A DNA stretch of 64,000 nt from VAZQ01 sp034669045. Its GTDB lineage: Bacteria > Pseudomonadota > Alphaproteobacteria > Rhizobiales > Xanthobacteraceae. Location: positions 1-64,000 of the forward strand of contig JAXDOD010000103.1 of the NCBI GenBank assembly GCA_034669045.1, given 5' to 3'. Position numbers and translations under genes: made by a program. Positions 7,729 through 16,252 of this stretch are shown piece by piece. Within the stretch, counting starts at the first letter, position 1; each line of letters opens with the position of its first letter. The notes under the pieces were generated by a model. That model was given only the letters and a program-made list of their open reading frames with translations. It searched no databases and was not told where the DNA came from.

Positions 7729-9894
7729 CTATGGCTCGGCGCGCAACGCCTGCTGCACGTCGTCGACCGTGGGGGCCGTGACCTTGGTGAAGTTCGTGCG
7801 TTTGAGCGCGATGCGCTTGGCTTCGTCGCAGAGGTGGCGGAGCTTTGCGCCGGAGAACCCTTCGGTGCGCGCGATCACCACGTCCACGATGGCGTCGAGA
7901 TCGCGTTCGCCGTCGGGAACGGTCGTGCGCAGCGCGATCCGCAGGATCTGCCGGCGCGCGTCGGCGTCGGGCAGCCCAACCGCGATGTGCACGCCGAAGC
8001 GGCCCGGCCGCAGGATCGAGGGGTCGATCAGGTCGATGCGGTTGGTCGCGCCGAGCACGATCACGCGCGAGAGCTGTTCCACGCCGTCGAGCTCGGCCAG
8101 GAGCTGGCTCACCACGCGGTCCGTCGTCATCGAGCCGACATGCTGGCCGCGCACCGGCGCGATGGCGTCGAGCTGGTCGAAGAAGATCACCGTCGGCGCC
8201 ACCTGCCGCGCGATGCGGAAAATCTGCCGCACGCCTTCCTCGGATTCGCCCAGCCACTTGGTGAAGATTTCCGGGCCGTCGACCGAGATGAAATTGACGC
8301 CGCATTCCTTGGCGATCGCCTTGGCGAGCAGCGTCTTGCCGGTGCCGGACGGGCCGTAGAGGAGCGCGCCGACATGGGGCGGCAGACCGCTGGCGGTCAG
8401 GAGCTGCGGGTTGCGCAGCGGCAGCTCGACCGTCTCCTGCAGCCGCTGCTTGACCTCGTCGAGGCCGCCGATGTCGTCCCAGGACACGTCCGGGATGCTG
8501 ATCAGGGTTTCCCGCAGCGCCGACGGCCTGATCTGCGACAGCGCCATCTCGAAGTCTTCGCGCTCGACCCGCATGTCCTGCAACGGAATCCGGAACGCCG
8601 CGCGATGGTCCTGCAGGTTGCCGGCGCTGCGGCGCAGCCGGCTCAGGCCGGCATCGCGGCACAGTTCCATCAGGTCGGCGCCGAGGAAGCCGTGGGTCCG
8701 CCGGGCGATCTCGTCGAGGAAGGTCTGGGCGTCGTCCGACAGCGGCATCTCACGGGTGTGGATTTCCAGGATCTCGCGCCGGCCGGAGGCATCGGGCGGG
8801 CCGATGAAGATTTCGCGGTCGAAACGTCCAGGCCGCCGGAACGCCGGATCGACCGCGTCGAGGCGGTTGGTGGTGCCGATCACGATCACCGAATCGACGC
8901 GCTTGAGCCCGTCCATCAAAGCGAGAAGCTGCGTCACCGTACGGGTGTCGGAATGGGCGCCGGTCTCGCCGCGCTTGGGTGCCATGGCGTCGAGCTCGTC
9001 GATGAAGATGATCGAGGGCGAGTGGTGCCCGGCTTCGTTGAACATGCGCCGCAGGTTGGCCTCGGTCTCGCCCGTATAGGTGCCGATCACGTCGGGGCCG
9101 TTGATGTAATAGAAGCGCGCATCGACCTCGTTGGAGACCGCGCGCGCGAGATGGGATTTGCCCGAGCCGGGCGGGCCGTAGAGGATGATCCCGCGCGGCG
9201 GATTGATGCCGAGATGGCGGTAGACGTGCGGCGCGGTCAGCGGAAGCTGCACCAGCTCGCGGATCAGCTTGATCTGCTTGTTCAGGCCGCCGACGTCCTC
9301 GAAAGTGACGTCGAAGACGCCGTCCGGAACATGGGAGTCGTGGTAGTTGATCACGACCTCGGTCGCCTCGGTGACGATGCCGGGCGCGTCGGACACCTTG
9401 TGCACCGCGTAGGTGGTGCCGGCGTGCGAGTTCGGGAACGGCACGTAAAGCACAGCGCCGTTGCTGGCCGGTGTCCGGCTCGCGACCAGGACCTTCTTGA
9501 TATGCGGCACCAGGTCGTGCGCCATCGTGACGTCGACCGCGGGATTGAGCTCGATGCGCGCGGCCGATCCGATCGCGGCGGTTTCGACCTCGACCGATTC
9601 GTTGAGATGCGCCTTGAGCGCCTGGCGCACGAAACGGTCGAGCCGCACCACGCCGGTGCCATTGTCGGCGTCGAACGGCGGATCGAGCCGCACCATGATG
9701 CTGCGTCCGCGCTCGGTCGCGACCCGCACGACCGCGTCGGCGGCGACGCCGAGCTTGCCCATCAGCGCGCCGTCGAGGCGGATCGCCAGCCGGGTGCTGT
9801 TGCCGAGGTCGTTGGCGAGATGATCGACGCTGGCGTGGACGTGCAGACGTCCGCCGTGGCCGTGCGCGCCGTGTTGATGGGTGAGATCGTCCAT
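7729..9894 (-). CDS. CDC48/p97-type double AAA+ ATPase
   Basis: A 721-residue bacterial CDC48-family protein. The N-domain (about 15-190, double-psi barrel type) is followed by D1 and D2 AAA modules. D1: Walker A GPPGSGKS (K246), Walker B IIFIDE (D299/E300), sensor TTN, Arg fingers in FRRPGRF (R354/R357). D2: Walker A GPSGTGKT (K520), Arg fingers R629/R632. D2 Walker B reads VIFFDQLDA, so the catalytic Glu is Q574 (codon CAG at 8173-8175). Family members unfold or remodel proteins as hexamers. ATG 9894 is used; the stop of the upstream cupin lies 4 bp before it. Very unusual company: it is embedded between two cupins in an aromatic catabolic run. Confidence 0.93.
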   Translation of the reverse strand: MDDLTHQHGAHGHGGRLHVHASVDHLANDLGNSTRLAIRLDGALMGKLGVAADAVVRVATERGRSIMVRLDPPFDADNGTGVVRLDRFVRQALKAHLNESVEVETAAIGSAARIELNPAVDVTMAHDLVPHIKKVLVASRTPASNGAVLYVPFPNSHAGTTYAVHKVSDAPGIVTEATEVVINYHDSHVPDGVFDVTFEDVGGLNKQIKLIRELVQLPLTAPHVYRHLGINPPRGIILYGPPGSGKSHLARAVSNEVDARFYYINGPDVIGTYTGETEANLRRMFNEAGHHSPSIIFIDELDAMAPKRGETGAHSDTRTVTQLLALMDGLKRVDSVIVIGTTNRLDAVDPAFRRPGRFDREIFIGPPDASGRREILEIHTREMPLSDDAQTFLDEIARRTHGFLGADLMELCRDAGLSRLRRSAGNLQDHRAAFRIPLQDMRVEREDFEMALSQIRPSALRETLISIPDVSWDDIGGLDEVKQRLQETVELPLRNPQLLTASGLPPHVGALLYGPSGTGKTLLAKAIAKECGVNFISVDGPEIFTKWLGESEEGVRQIFRIARQVAPTVIFFDQLDAIAPVRGQHVGSMTTDRVVSQLLAELDGVEQLSRVIVLGATNRIDLIDPSILRPGRFGVHIAVGLPDADARRQILRIALRTTVPDGERDLDAIVDVVIARTEGFSGAKLRHLCDEAKRIALKRTNFTKVTAPTVDDVQQALRAEP

Positions 9895-9898
9895 GGCC

Positions 9899-10408
9899 CT
9901 AGCGCCTGTATTCCGGAGCGTCTTCCAGTTGCTCGTAGCCCGAGCCGCGGTCGACGAAGGTGGCCTCGTGCCAGTTCGGCTCGGTGGCGACGAAGCGCAC
10001 CGGCTTCTCCGGGTCGGTGTTGAAGTGCTGCACGACGATGCCTTTTGCACGGAGCGGAAGATTGATCACGTCGCCTTCCTCCCAGGCGTGCTTGACGCCG
10101 TCAACGAGCGTATAGCCGCGGCCTTCCAGCACCATGATCACCTGGCCGCCCTGGAACTTGACCCGGCCGGAGCGGCTGCCGGGCGGGATTTCCTGCTGGA
10201 AGAACACGAGCGTGCCGAGCGCGGTATCCTTGATGGCGGGATGCATGTACCAGCGCATCAGCCCCTGCCGGTTGGTCTCCACCGGCAGGTCGGCCTCCTT
10301 GATCACCTGGATGCCGTGGCGGATGCGCTCGCGCTGCTGGTCGCGCAGCGCCAGAAGCTCGTCATAGAAGTTGGTCTCCGCCAGCTTCGATTTGCGGTCG
10401 CCTGCCAT
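9899..10408 (-). CDS. Cupin protein B (metal-binding His-x-His lost)
   Basis: A 169-residue cupin paralogous to the one at 7198-7710. The position of the metal His-x-His is V83-K84-F85 (SGRVKFQGG), while the second motif keeps H128 (VQHFN) and the barrel-forming residues are conserved. It is therefore probably catalytically dead, or a structural or sensor partner. ATG 10408 has GGAG 7 bases upstream; a GTG one codon earlier is possible. Its stop lies 4 bp before the CDC48-type ATPase start, implying translational coupling. Inference: an adaptor or substrate pair for the AAA ring together with cupin A. Confidence 0.87.
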   Translation of the reverse strand: MAGDRKSKLAETNFYDELLALRDQQRERIRHGIQVIKEADLPVETNRQGLMRWYMHPAIKDTALGTLVFFQQEIPPGSRSGRVKFQGGQVIMVLEGRGYTLVDGVKHAWEEGDVINLPLRAKGIVVQHFNTDPEKPVRFVATEPNWHEATFVDRGSGYEQLEDAPEYRR

Positions 10409-10489
10409 CACGTGTCTCCAATGCCGGGGTCGCAGCCTCGCGCGCGCTATTGCGCCGATCCTAGCGCATTTGTCGAGAGCATGCCGGAC

Positions 10490-11563
10490 CTAGCGTGCGG
10501 GCCCGCCGCCGCCGTCTTTCGGCGGCGCGATGATGCTCTTCACCTTCTCGACCGTGGCGGTCGGGGCGCTCATGATCGAGGCCACGATCCTGGCCACCGC
10601 CTCGCCGGAGAGCGGGCTGAGATCGAGGCTGAGCCGCTGGGCATCCGCCTGGAAAGCCGCGTCTTTGGCCATCGCATTGAAGCCGTCGCGCAAGGCCTTC
10701 ACGACCTCGGGCGCGAGCCCGGGCGGGCCTGCGAGCGGCCCGTCGATCGCCGCCGCCTCGCTCACGAAGCGAAGCATCCGGCCCTGGTCCTCGTCCTGGG
10801 CGAGCTCGTTGAGGAGCGGAACGTTCGGAAGGTCGGGCTCCTTGCGCAGCCCGACCTGCGTGAGAATGTTGATCTTGCCCTCCCGCACCCAGTCGGGATG
10901 GATCGTCTTCCAGGCGCTCCACTGGTTGCTGCCGCGGCCCTCGACTTCGCCCTTTTCCATGGCGTGGTCGACCGCGATGCCGCTCGGATAGCCGGTGACG
11001 ACCTTGAACCTGGTTCCGATCAGCGCATTGAGGAGCACCGGATAGGTCCAGTTGGTGCCGATGTAGCTCAGCGCGCCCATGACGATCTCGCGCCGCTTGG
11101 CGTCCTCGATCGTCTTCACGCCGGTCGTGTGCCAGGTGGCGACCACGTCGTTGGTCTGGATCAAGGAGCCGATCCAGGAGAATTCCTGCGCCTTGAAGCG
11201 CACGCCGCCTTCGCCCATGGCCTGGTAGAACGGCATCGACTTGTTGAACGTGGCAAGTACGGTCCCGTCGCGCGCCGCGACTTCGTAGAGATAGTTGGTC
11301 GCGCGCACGCCGGAGGCGCCCGGCATGTCGGCGACCACGATGGTCGGGCGGCCGGACAGATGCTCGCCGAGGTGGCGCGACACCAGCCGTGCGAATGTGT
11401 CGTACATCCCGCCGGCTTCCGAACCGGCGAGAATGCGGATCGTCTTGCCTCTGAAATAGTCGTCCGCGAGCGCCGCGCGCGGCATGGCGACGGCAATGGC
11501 CGCGCCGATCAGCGCGACCGCTCCGCTCATACCCGCGAAAGCGGGCATCCAGATTCTTGGCAT
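10490..11563 (-). CDS. Bug/TctC-family periplasmic solute receptor
   Basis: A 357-residue protein with a signal peptide ending about ALA|DDYFRGKTI, followed by the Bug fold (KTIRILAGSEAGGMYDTFARL, MPGASGVRATNYLY). Family members bind carboxylates or aromatics for tripartite tricarboxylate transporters. No TctA/TctB membrane genes are in the window. ATG 11563 follows AGAGGG. The first 12 residues (MPRIWMPAFAGM) are what the common CCCGCGAAAGCGGGC palindromic repeat encodes, so the signal-peptide start appears to have been captured from a repeat; ATG 11530 is the alternative. It is in series with the gentisate-dioxygenase-like gene. Confidence 0.85.
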   Translation of the reverse strand: MPRIWMPAFAGMSGAVALIGAAIAVAMPRAALADDYFRGKTIRILAGSEAGGMYDTFARLVSRHLGEHLSGRPTIVVADMPGASGVRATNYLYEVAARDGTVLATFNKSMPFYQAMGEGGVRFKAQEFSWIGSLIQTNDVVATWHTTGVKTIEDAKRREIVMGALSYIGTNWTYPVLLNALIGTRFKVVTGYPSGIAVDHAMEKGEVEGRGSNQWSAWKTIHPDWVREGKINILTQVGLRKEPDLPNVPLLNELAQDEDQGRMLRFVSEAAAIDGPLAGPPGLAPEVVKALRDGFNAMAKDAAFQADAQRLSLDLSPLSGEAVARIVASIMSAPTATVEKVKSIIAPPKDGGGGPAR

Positions 11564-11644
11564 TGTTGGAGCCCTCTGAAGTCTGGGTCGCCGCTTGCGC
11601 GCGGACGGGCGGGATCCGGGTTCAGTCACCGCAATGGAAACTCC

Positions 11645-12694
11645 CTACCCCGGGTCGTTGCCATACTGCTCCTTGAGCAGGTCGAGGCGCTTGAGCGTAT
11701 CGCGGTCGGTCACCAGGAACAGCGTCGCCCGCTCGCTCTCGGCGCGATGGGTGATCCAGTTGCCGTGCGGCAGGCTGAAGATGTCCTTCGGGCCCCAGGT
11801 GAGCGTGTCGTCGCCGATCCGCGAGGAGCCGTGGCCTTCCGCGACGCAGCAGACCGCGTTGCTGGTGGTGCGGAACGGCACGGTTTCGATGCCGCGGTCG
11901 ATCTGGGCCAGGTAGCAGTCGATGAGCTGCATCGCCGGTCCGCCGGTGAGCGGGTTGACGTAGCGCACCCGCCGCGCCCCGTCCTTGCCTTTCGGCGCCT
12001 TGCTCACCGCGGCGGCGGCCTGCGCCCACGGATAGCGGAAGACCGGCGAATAAGGCCGGTCGGCGCCGTTCACGTCGGGGACGATGTTCGGCATCGCGAA
12101 GGCGTCGTCGTCGGCGTAGTCGGGCAGGTCGTGCACGGGGCCGGGCTGGAACGCGTCGGTGCCGAGATAGCGATGCAGCGGCGCGTCGAGCGCGTCCATC
12201 CACACGATCGGGCCGCTGCCCTTGTGCACGTGCTCGTGCCAGGTCCAGCCCGGCGTGATGACGAGGTCGCCTTCCTCCATCAGGCAGCTCTTGCCGTCGA
12301 CGACCGTGTGGGCGCCCTTGCCCTCGATCACGAAGCGCAGCGCGTTCATGGTGTGGCGGTGCGGCCGCGCGGCTTCGCCCGGCAGCAGGACCTGCAAGGC
12401 GGCCGACAGGTTGGTGGTGGTGCCGGCCGAGGGACTGTTGTCCTCGGGATCGACCAGCGAGAGCACGCGGCGCTCGACCGCGGCCGGCGTGGTGACCTTG
12501 ATCGCGTCCTCGACGAAGGAGCGGAGCTGCCGCCATTGCCACAGGTGCGGCTTGGGTCCGCCGTCGCGCGCGCGGTGGGCAACCTGGCTTTCCCACAAGG
12601 GCCTGATATGGGCCGCGTGCCAGGCCTTGCGGACCTCTTCGTAGGGCTTGTCGCCCGCCGCCGTCATGGCGGGACGCGTGTCGGTTGCGCTCAT
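11645..12694 (-). CDS. Gentisate 1,2-dioxygenase-like bicupin
   Basis: A 349-residue bicupin of the gentisate/1-hydroxy-2-naphthoate/salicylate dioxygenase family, which cleaves the ring of hydroxylated aromatic acids with Fe(II) and O2. The N-terminal cupin has H112-R-H114 (ARPHRHTMNALRFVIEG) and a further His in TWHEHVHKG. The C-terminal cupin is more degenerate, as is typical. ATG 12694 has GGAGGACAGCC immediately upstream. It lies between the FAD hydroxylase (46 bp upstream) and the Bug receptor, which fits a lower ring-cleavage step. The true substrate could be gentisate or an analogue such as 5-substituted salicylate. Confidence 0.88.
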   Translation of the reverse strand: MSATDTRPAMTAAGDKPYEEVRKAWHAAHIRPLWESQVAHRARDGGPKPHLWQWRQLRSFVEDAIKVTTPAAVERRVLSLVDPEDNSPSAGTTTNLSAALQVLLPGEAARPHRHTMNALRFVIEGKGAHTVVDGKSCLMEEGDLVITPGWTWHEHVHKGSGPIVWMDALDAPLHRYLGTDAFQPGPVHDLPDYADDDAFAMPNIVPDVNGADRPYSPVFRYPWAQAAAAVSKAPKGKDGARRVRYVNPLTGGPAMQLIDCYLAQIDRGIETVPFRTTSNAVCCVAEGHGSSRIGDDTLTWGPKDIFSLPHGNWITHRAESERATLFLVTDRDTLKRLDLLKEQYGNDPG

Positions 12695-12739
12695 GGCTGT
12701 CCTCCAGGGGAACTTTGCGCGCAGTATAGCAGATGCGCG

Positions 12740-14356
12740 TCAGGCTTCGAGGCGCTCGGAATGCGGTCGGCCGGGACTTTTCGCAGCAGGATCGGCTGCT
12801 CCCCGCACGCGCTGGATGAGGCCATCCGCGTCCGCCGGCAGCGCGTCGCCGCGCCAGGCGACGTGATCGTCGGGCCGGACCAGCACGAGCTTCTTTTCAT
12901 AGATCTGAGCGACCGCGGGGTCGGCGAGGACGACCTCGCGCAGCGGCACGCGACGCGCTCGGGCGGCGTCGAGCAGCGGGGCTGCGTCAGGCGGGTCGCT
13001 GCCGAGCCGCAGCAGCACGAAGCCGTCGCCGAACAGGTCGAGGGTCGAGCGGCCGTCGGCGAGCCATACATGCGGCGCGCGCGCGCCGGGACGGGCGGAA
13101 GGCACGAAGTGCGGCGTCTCCTCCGGAGGCATGGTGCTGTCGGAAACGCAGACCGGCGATTGCTCGTAGGAATATTGGATCTTCAGATGCTCGGGCACCG
13201 AGAACCAGACGCGGTTGGGGCCCCAATCGGTCATCTCGCCGCCGCGCCAGCCCGGGATGCTGGCGAGCGCGTTGAAGGAGCGTGTCGCATAGTCGACGTT
13301 GCGCACCGCGATCGGCCGCCGCTCCGCCTCGTAGGACGAGAGCAGCGCCGGTCCGCCCCAGCCTTCGAGCACCGCCGCGAGCTTCCAGGCGAGGTTCACG
13401 GCCTCTTCGAGACCGGTATGCATGCCGATGCCCCCGGTGGGCGAGCATTCGTGCGCGGCATCGCCGGCGATGAAGACGCGGCCCTGCCGATAGCTGCGCG
13501 CGACGTGGTCGCGGCGCTCCCACGGCGCGGCCGACAGCATCTCGTAGGGAAACGCCCCGCCCGCCATCCGGCGCAGCAGCACGTCGGGCTCCTCGGCGCT
13601 GGCGGGCTCGTCGAACACGGTGAGCCGCCACAGCTCCTGGCCGTCGATGGGGATCAGCTCCCCCCAGCAGCCGGTCTCGTCGATCACGCGATAGAAGCGC
13701 GCCCAGCCCTTGTCGTGGAACGACGGCAGCGCGGCGGAGCGGAAGTACAGGTTGACGCTGTTGGCGATGGCGCCGAGGCCTTCGAGCCCGATGCCGAGCG
13801 TCTCGCGCACCGGACCGGCCGGCCCGTCGCAGCCGACGAGGTAGCGCGCGCGCAACGTCTGCGACATGCCGGTTCCGAGGTTCGTCAGCGTCGCCGTGAC
13901 GCCGTCCTCGTCCTGCGTGAAACCGTCGAGCCTGGTGTTGTAGCTGAGCCTGACGTTGCCACGGGCCTTCACCCGCGCCAGCAGGATCGGATCGAAATAG
14001 ATCTGCGGACAGGGGCAGGGGGCCTCCGGCGTGTAGTCGCTGCGGCGGTCGTGCTCGGCGAAGGACGGCATCTTGACCCGCAGCAGCTCGCGCCCGCGGA
14101 GGCTCTCCAGGTAGATGAAGTCGCGCGGATGGCTTTCGGGCCAGACCGCGGTCCGCACCTGCTGGGCGACGCCCCAGCGCCGGCAGAATTCCATGTTGCG
14201 CGACGACACCATGCTCTGCTTCGGCACCGTGATGGAGCCGTCGCGGCGCTCGACCAGCACGCAGTCGACGCCGCGCATGCCGAGGTCGCAGGCAAGCCCC
14301 AGCCCGACCGGGCCGGCGCCGACGATGATCACGGAGGTGGTGGTGCGATCGGTCAT
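12740..14356 (-). CDS. FAD-dependent aromatic hydroxylase (PheA/TfdB/MhpA type)
   Basis: A 538-residue class A flavoprotein monooxygenase. The N-terminal Rossmann motif is VIIVGAGPVGLGLACDLGMRG, the DG-type motif is LVGCDGPAGPVRE, and the FAD-ribityl motif is GDAAHECSPTGGIGMHTGLE. A C-terminal thioredoxin-like domain extends the length beyond PHBH. It would hydroxylate a phenolic ring using NAD(P)H and O2. ATG 14356 is chosen because MTDRTTTSVIIVGAG is the normal start; upstream in-frame sequence is a palindromic repeat. It is placed between UbiD and the ring-cleavage dioxygenase, consistent with decarboxylation then hydroxylation. Confidence 0.92.
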   Translation of the reverse strand: MTDRTTTSVIIVGAGPVGLGLACDLGMRGVDCVLVERRDGSITVPKQSMVSSRNMEFCRRWGVAQQVRTAVWPESHPRDFIYLESLRGRELLRVKMPSFAEHDRRSDYTPEAPCPCPQIYFDPILLARVKARGNVRLSYNTRLDGFTQDEDGVTATLTNLGTGMSQTLRARYLVGCDGPAGPVRETLGIGLEGLGAIANSVNLYFRSAALPSFHDKGWARFYRVIDETGCWGELIPIDGQELWRLTVFDEPASAEEPDVLLRRMAGGAFPYEMLSAAPWERRDHVARSYRQGRVFIAGDAAHECSPTGGIGMHTGLEEAVNLAWKLAAVLEGWGGPALLSSYEAERRPIAVRNVDYATRSFNALASIPGWRGGEMTDWGPNRVWFSVPEHLKIQYSYEQSPVCVSDSTMPPEETPHFVPSARPGARAPHVWLADGRSTLDLFGDGFVLLRLGSDPPDAAPLLDAARARRVPLREVVLADPAVAQIYEKKLVLVRPDDHVAWRGDALPADADGLIQRVRGAADPAAKSPGRPHSERLEA

Positions 14357-14426
14357 CGTCAGCGCCCAAGAGTGAAATCGAGCTGCTCGCGCGTCTCTAA
14401 CGTTGCGAAGGTCGGTGCCACAGCGT

Positions 14427-14526
14427 TCCCTCCCCCCTTGCGGGGGAGGGACAGGGAGAGGGGTGAAGGAAAGATCGAATCCAGAACCACCCCTCTCCCC
14501 AACCCTCCCCCGCAAGGGGGGAGGGA
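14427..14526. repeat. REP-like palindrome between ubiD-type and hydroxylase genes
   Basis: A 100-bp inverted repeat with arms TCCCTCCCCCCTTGCGGGGG and the reverse complement near 14503-14526, plus an inner CAGGGAGAGGGGTG/CACCCCTCTCCCC pair. It could form a very stable stem-loop in the transcript and attenuate or stabilise expression of the downstream genes. It fills most of the 14357-14600 spacer. Confidence 0.85.
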
Positions 14527-14600
14527 GCAGACCGAGTTCGCCGCGCTGCTGATGGCCGTCAGCGCCATGCCAAAGAACCTTTCAATCAACCCCACGCGCA

Positions 14601-16097
14601 TCATCGTCCCTTGCGCTGAGAGAGGAATTGCAGCTTGCCGATCCACTTGTCGCGCACCTTGTCGGCGTACTCGGTCGACACCGCGTTCACCTTCGGAAAC
14701 TCGTCCTTCCAGTGATACGGCCGCACCGCATAGATGATGATCCGGCTGTTGGTGAGATCATGCGCGTCGCGGCGATCCGGATGCAGGATCGGATCGATGT
14801 AGCCGGTCCAGCAGCCGTCGATGATGTCGGTCTGGGTCTTGGGGTCCCAGCGGGTCGCGAGCGCCCACATGACCTCGGCTTCCTTGGTGATGTCGATGTC
14901 GTGGTCGACCACGATCACGATGCGGCCGAGGTAGGCGTTCGAGCCGCAGCCGGCTGCGACCAGCCCGGCCATCTTGGCGTGGCCGGCATGCTGCTGCTCG
15001 ATCGCGATGACATTGATGAAGCGCGGCCCGCCGCCCGCCATCTTCCATACGCCCTTGATGCCCGGAACGCCGGCGGCCTCGAGCTCGTCCCACAGCGCGG
15101 CGGCGCGGATGTACGACGATCCCGAGGTGCCCTGATGGAACGCCGGCAGCGTCGGCTTCATCGGCGGCGCGCCGACGATGATCGGATCGTTGCGGTGGTA
15201 GATCGCCTTGACCTGCAGCACCGGCTCCGGCCGCGTGCTCGATGCATAGTAGCCCGGCCACTCGCCGAACGGTCCTTCCGGCACCGCCACTTCGTCAGGC
15301 GACGGCATGAAGCCCTCGAACACGATCTCCGCGTCGGCCGGGAACGGGATGCCGGTGTGCTTGCCGTTGATCACTTCGATGGCGCGTCCGATGCGGCTGC
15401 CGGCAACGTCGTATTCCGAGACGTTCGGGCCGGGCGTCGATGGTCCGACCGCGCCGAGCACGGGCGACTGGCCGACGCTGATCACCATCGGGCAGTGCTG
15501 GCCGCGCGCCCAGTATTTCTTGCGGATGACGTCGCCGTGCTTGCCGCCTTCGATGAAGACGACGAGCGTGTTCTTGTCATGCACCTGCACGCGGTAGGTG
15601 CCGAGGTTGACCCAGTCGCTGTCGGGGTCCTTGGTGATCACCAGGCACTCGGTGCCGATGTAGCGGCCGCCGTCGTCCTCGTGCCACTTCGGCGTCGGGA
15701 AGGCGAGCACGTCGATCTTGTCCCCTTCCAGGACGTTTTCGAGCGCGGCGCCTTCCGTGACCACCAGCGGCGGGATCGGATCGGACTTCCGGCGTCGGTG
15801 CTTGCGATAGAGCTGCACCTTTTCCAGGCCTTCGCCGCCGGTGTCGAACACCTTCGAGGAGCGTACGTTCACCGCCACCCGGAAGCCGGGCGGATAGCCC
15901 TTGATGTTGCGGAAGATGAGCACCGGCGGCTGGTCGGTCTCGAGGCTGAGCTCGTAGAGCGCGCCGATTTCGAGATCGGGATCGGCCCCGTCGACATATT
16001 CGACGTTGCCCATCTCGTCGGCGAACTCGAGCGTCTTGCGCAGGTCGCCGAGCGCCTCGATCATCATGGTTTCGCGATTGTTGAGTATCTTGTTCAC
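14601..16097 (-). CDS. UbiD-family (prenylated-FMN) decarboxylase
   Basis: A 498-residue UbiD-like enzyme that removes CO2 from (or carboxylates) aromatic or unsaturated acids. The catalytic triad is visible as R169 (GTYRVQVHDKN), E274 and E279 (PEGPFGEWPGYY). It needs prenylated FMN made by a UbiX partner, which is not in this window. The start is GTG 16097 with AAGGA 8 bases upstream; an ATG at 16067 is the fallback. It is first of the minus-strand run and divergent from the Bug gene at 16253, leaving a 155-bp shared promoter region. Confidence 0.93.
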   Translation of the reverse strand: MNKILNNRETMMIEALGDLRKTLEFADEMGNVEYVDGADPDLEIGALYELSLETDQPPVLIFRNIKGYPPGFRVAVNVRSSKVFDTGGEGLEKVQLYRKHRRRKSDPIPPLVVTEGAALENVLEGDKIDVLAFPTPKWHEDDGGRYIGTECLVITKDPDSDWVNLGTYRVQVHDKNTLVVFIEGGKHGDVIRKKYWARGQHCPMVISVGQSPVLGAVGPSTPGPNVSEYDVAGSRIGRAIEVINGKHTGIPFPADAEIVFEGFMPSPDEVAVPEGPFGEWPGYYASSTRPEPVLQVKAIYHRNDPIIVGAPPMKPTLPAFHQGTSGSSYIRAAALWDELEAAGVPGIKGVWKMAGGGPRFINVIAIEQQHAGHAKMAGLVAAGCGSNAYLGRIVIVVDHDIDITKEAEVMWALATRWDPKTQTDIIDGCWTGYIDPILHPDRRDAHDLTNSRIIIYAVRPYHWKDEFPKVNAVSTEYADKVRDKWIGKLQFLSQRKGR

Positions 16098-16252
16098 GGT
16101 ATTTCCTTGTCAGGCGCTCATCACGCCTGCTTTCACGCGCATGTTAGGTCAAACGGTCTGCCGATGCCAAGCTCGCGCGCCAAGACAGTTTGCGGCCGCG
16201 GTGCTATTGAGGAGGAATGCGTGCTGACGGCTGACGCAGCCGGGAGAAAAAG

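Noticed and set aside
5389..14737. Very long plus-strand open frames (over 1500 codons) antisense to the oxidase, cupin, AAA and hydroxylase genes
   Set aside because: They are His/Arg/Asp-rich mirror frames of high-GC coding sequence, have no domain-like motifs, and the minus-strand genes have clear catalytic motifs and ribosome sites.
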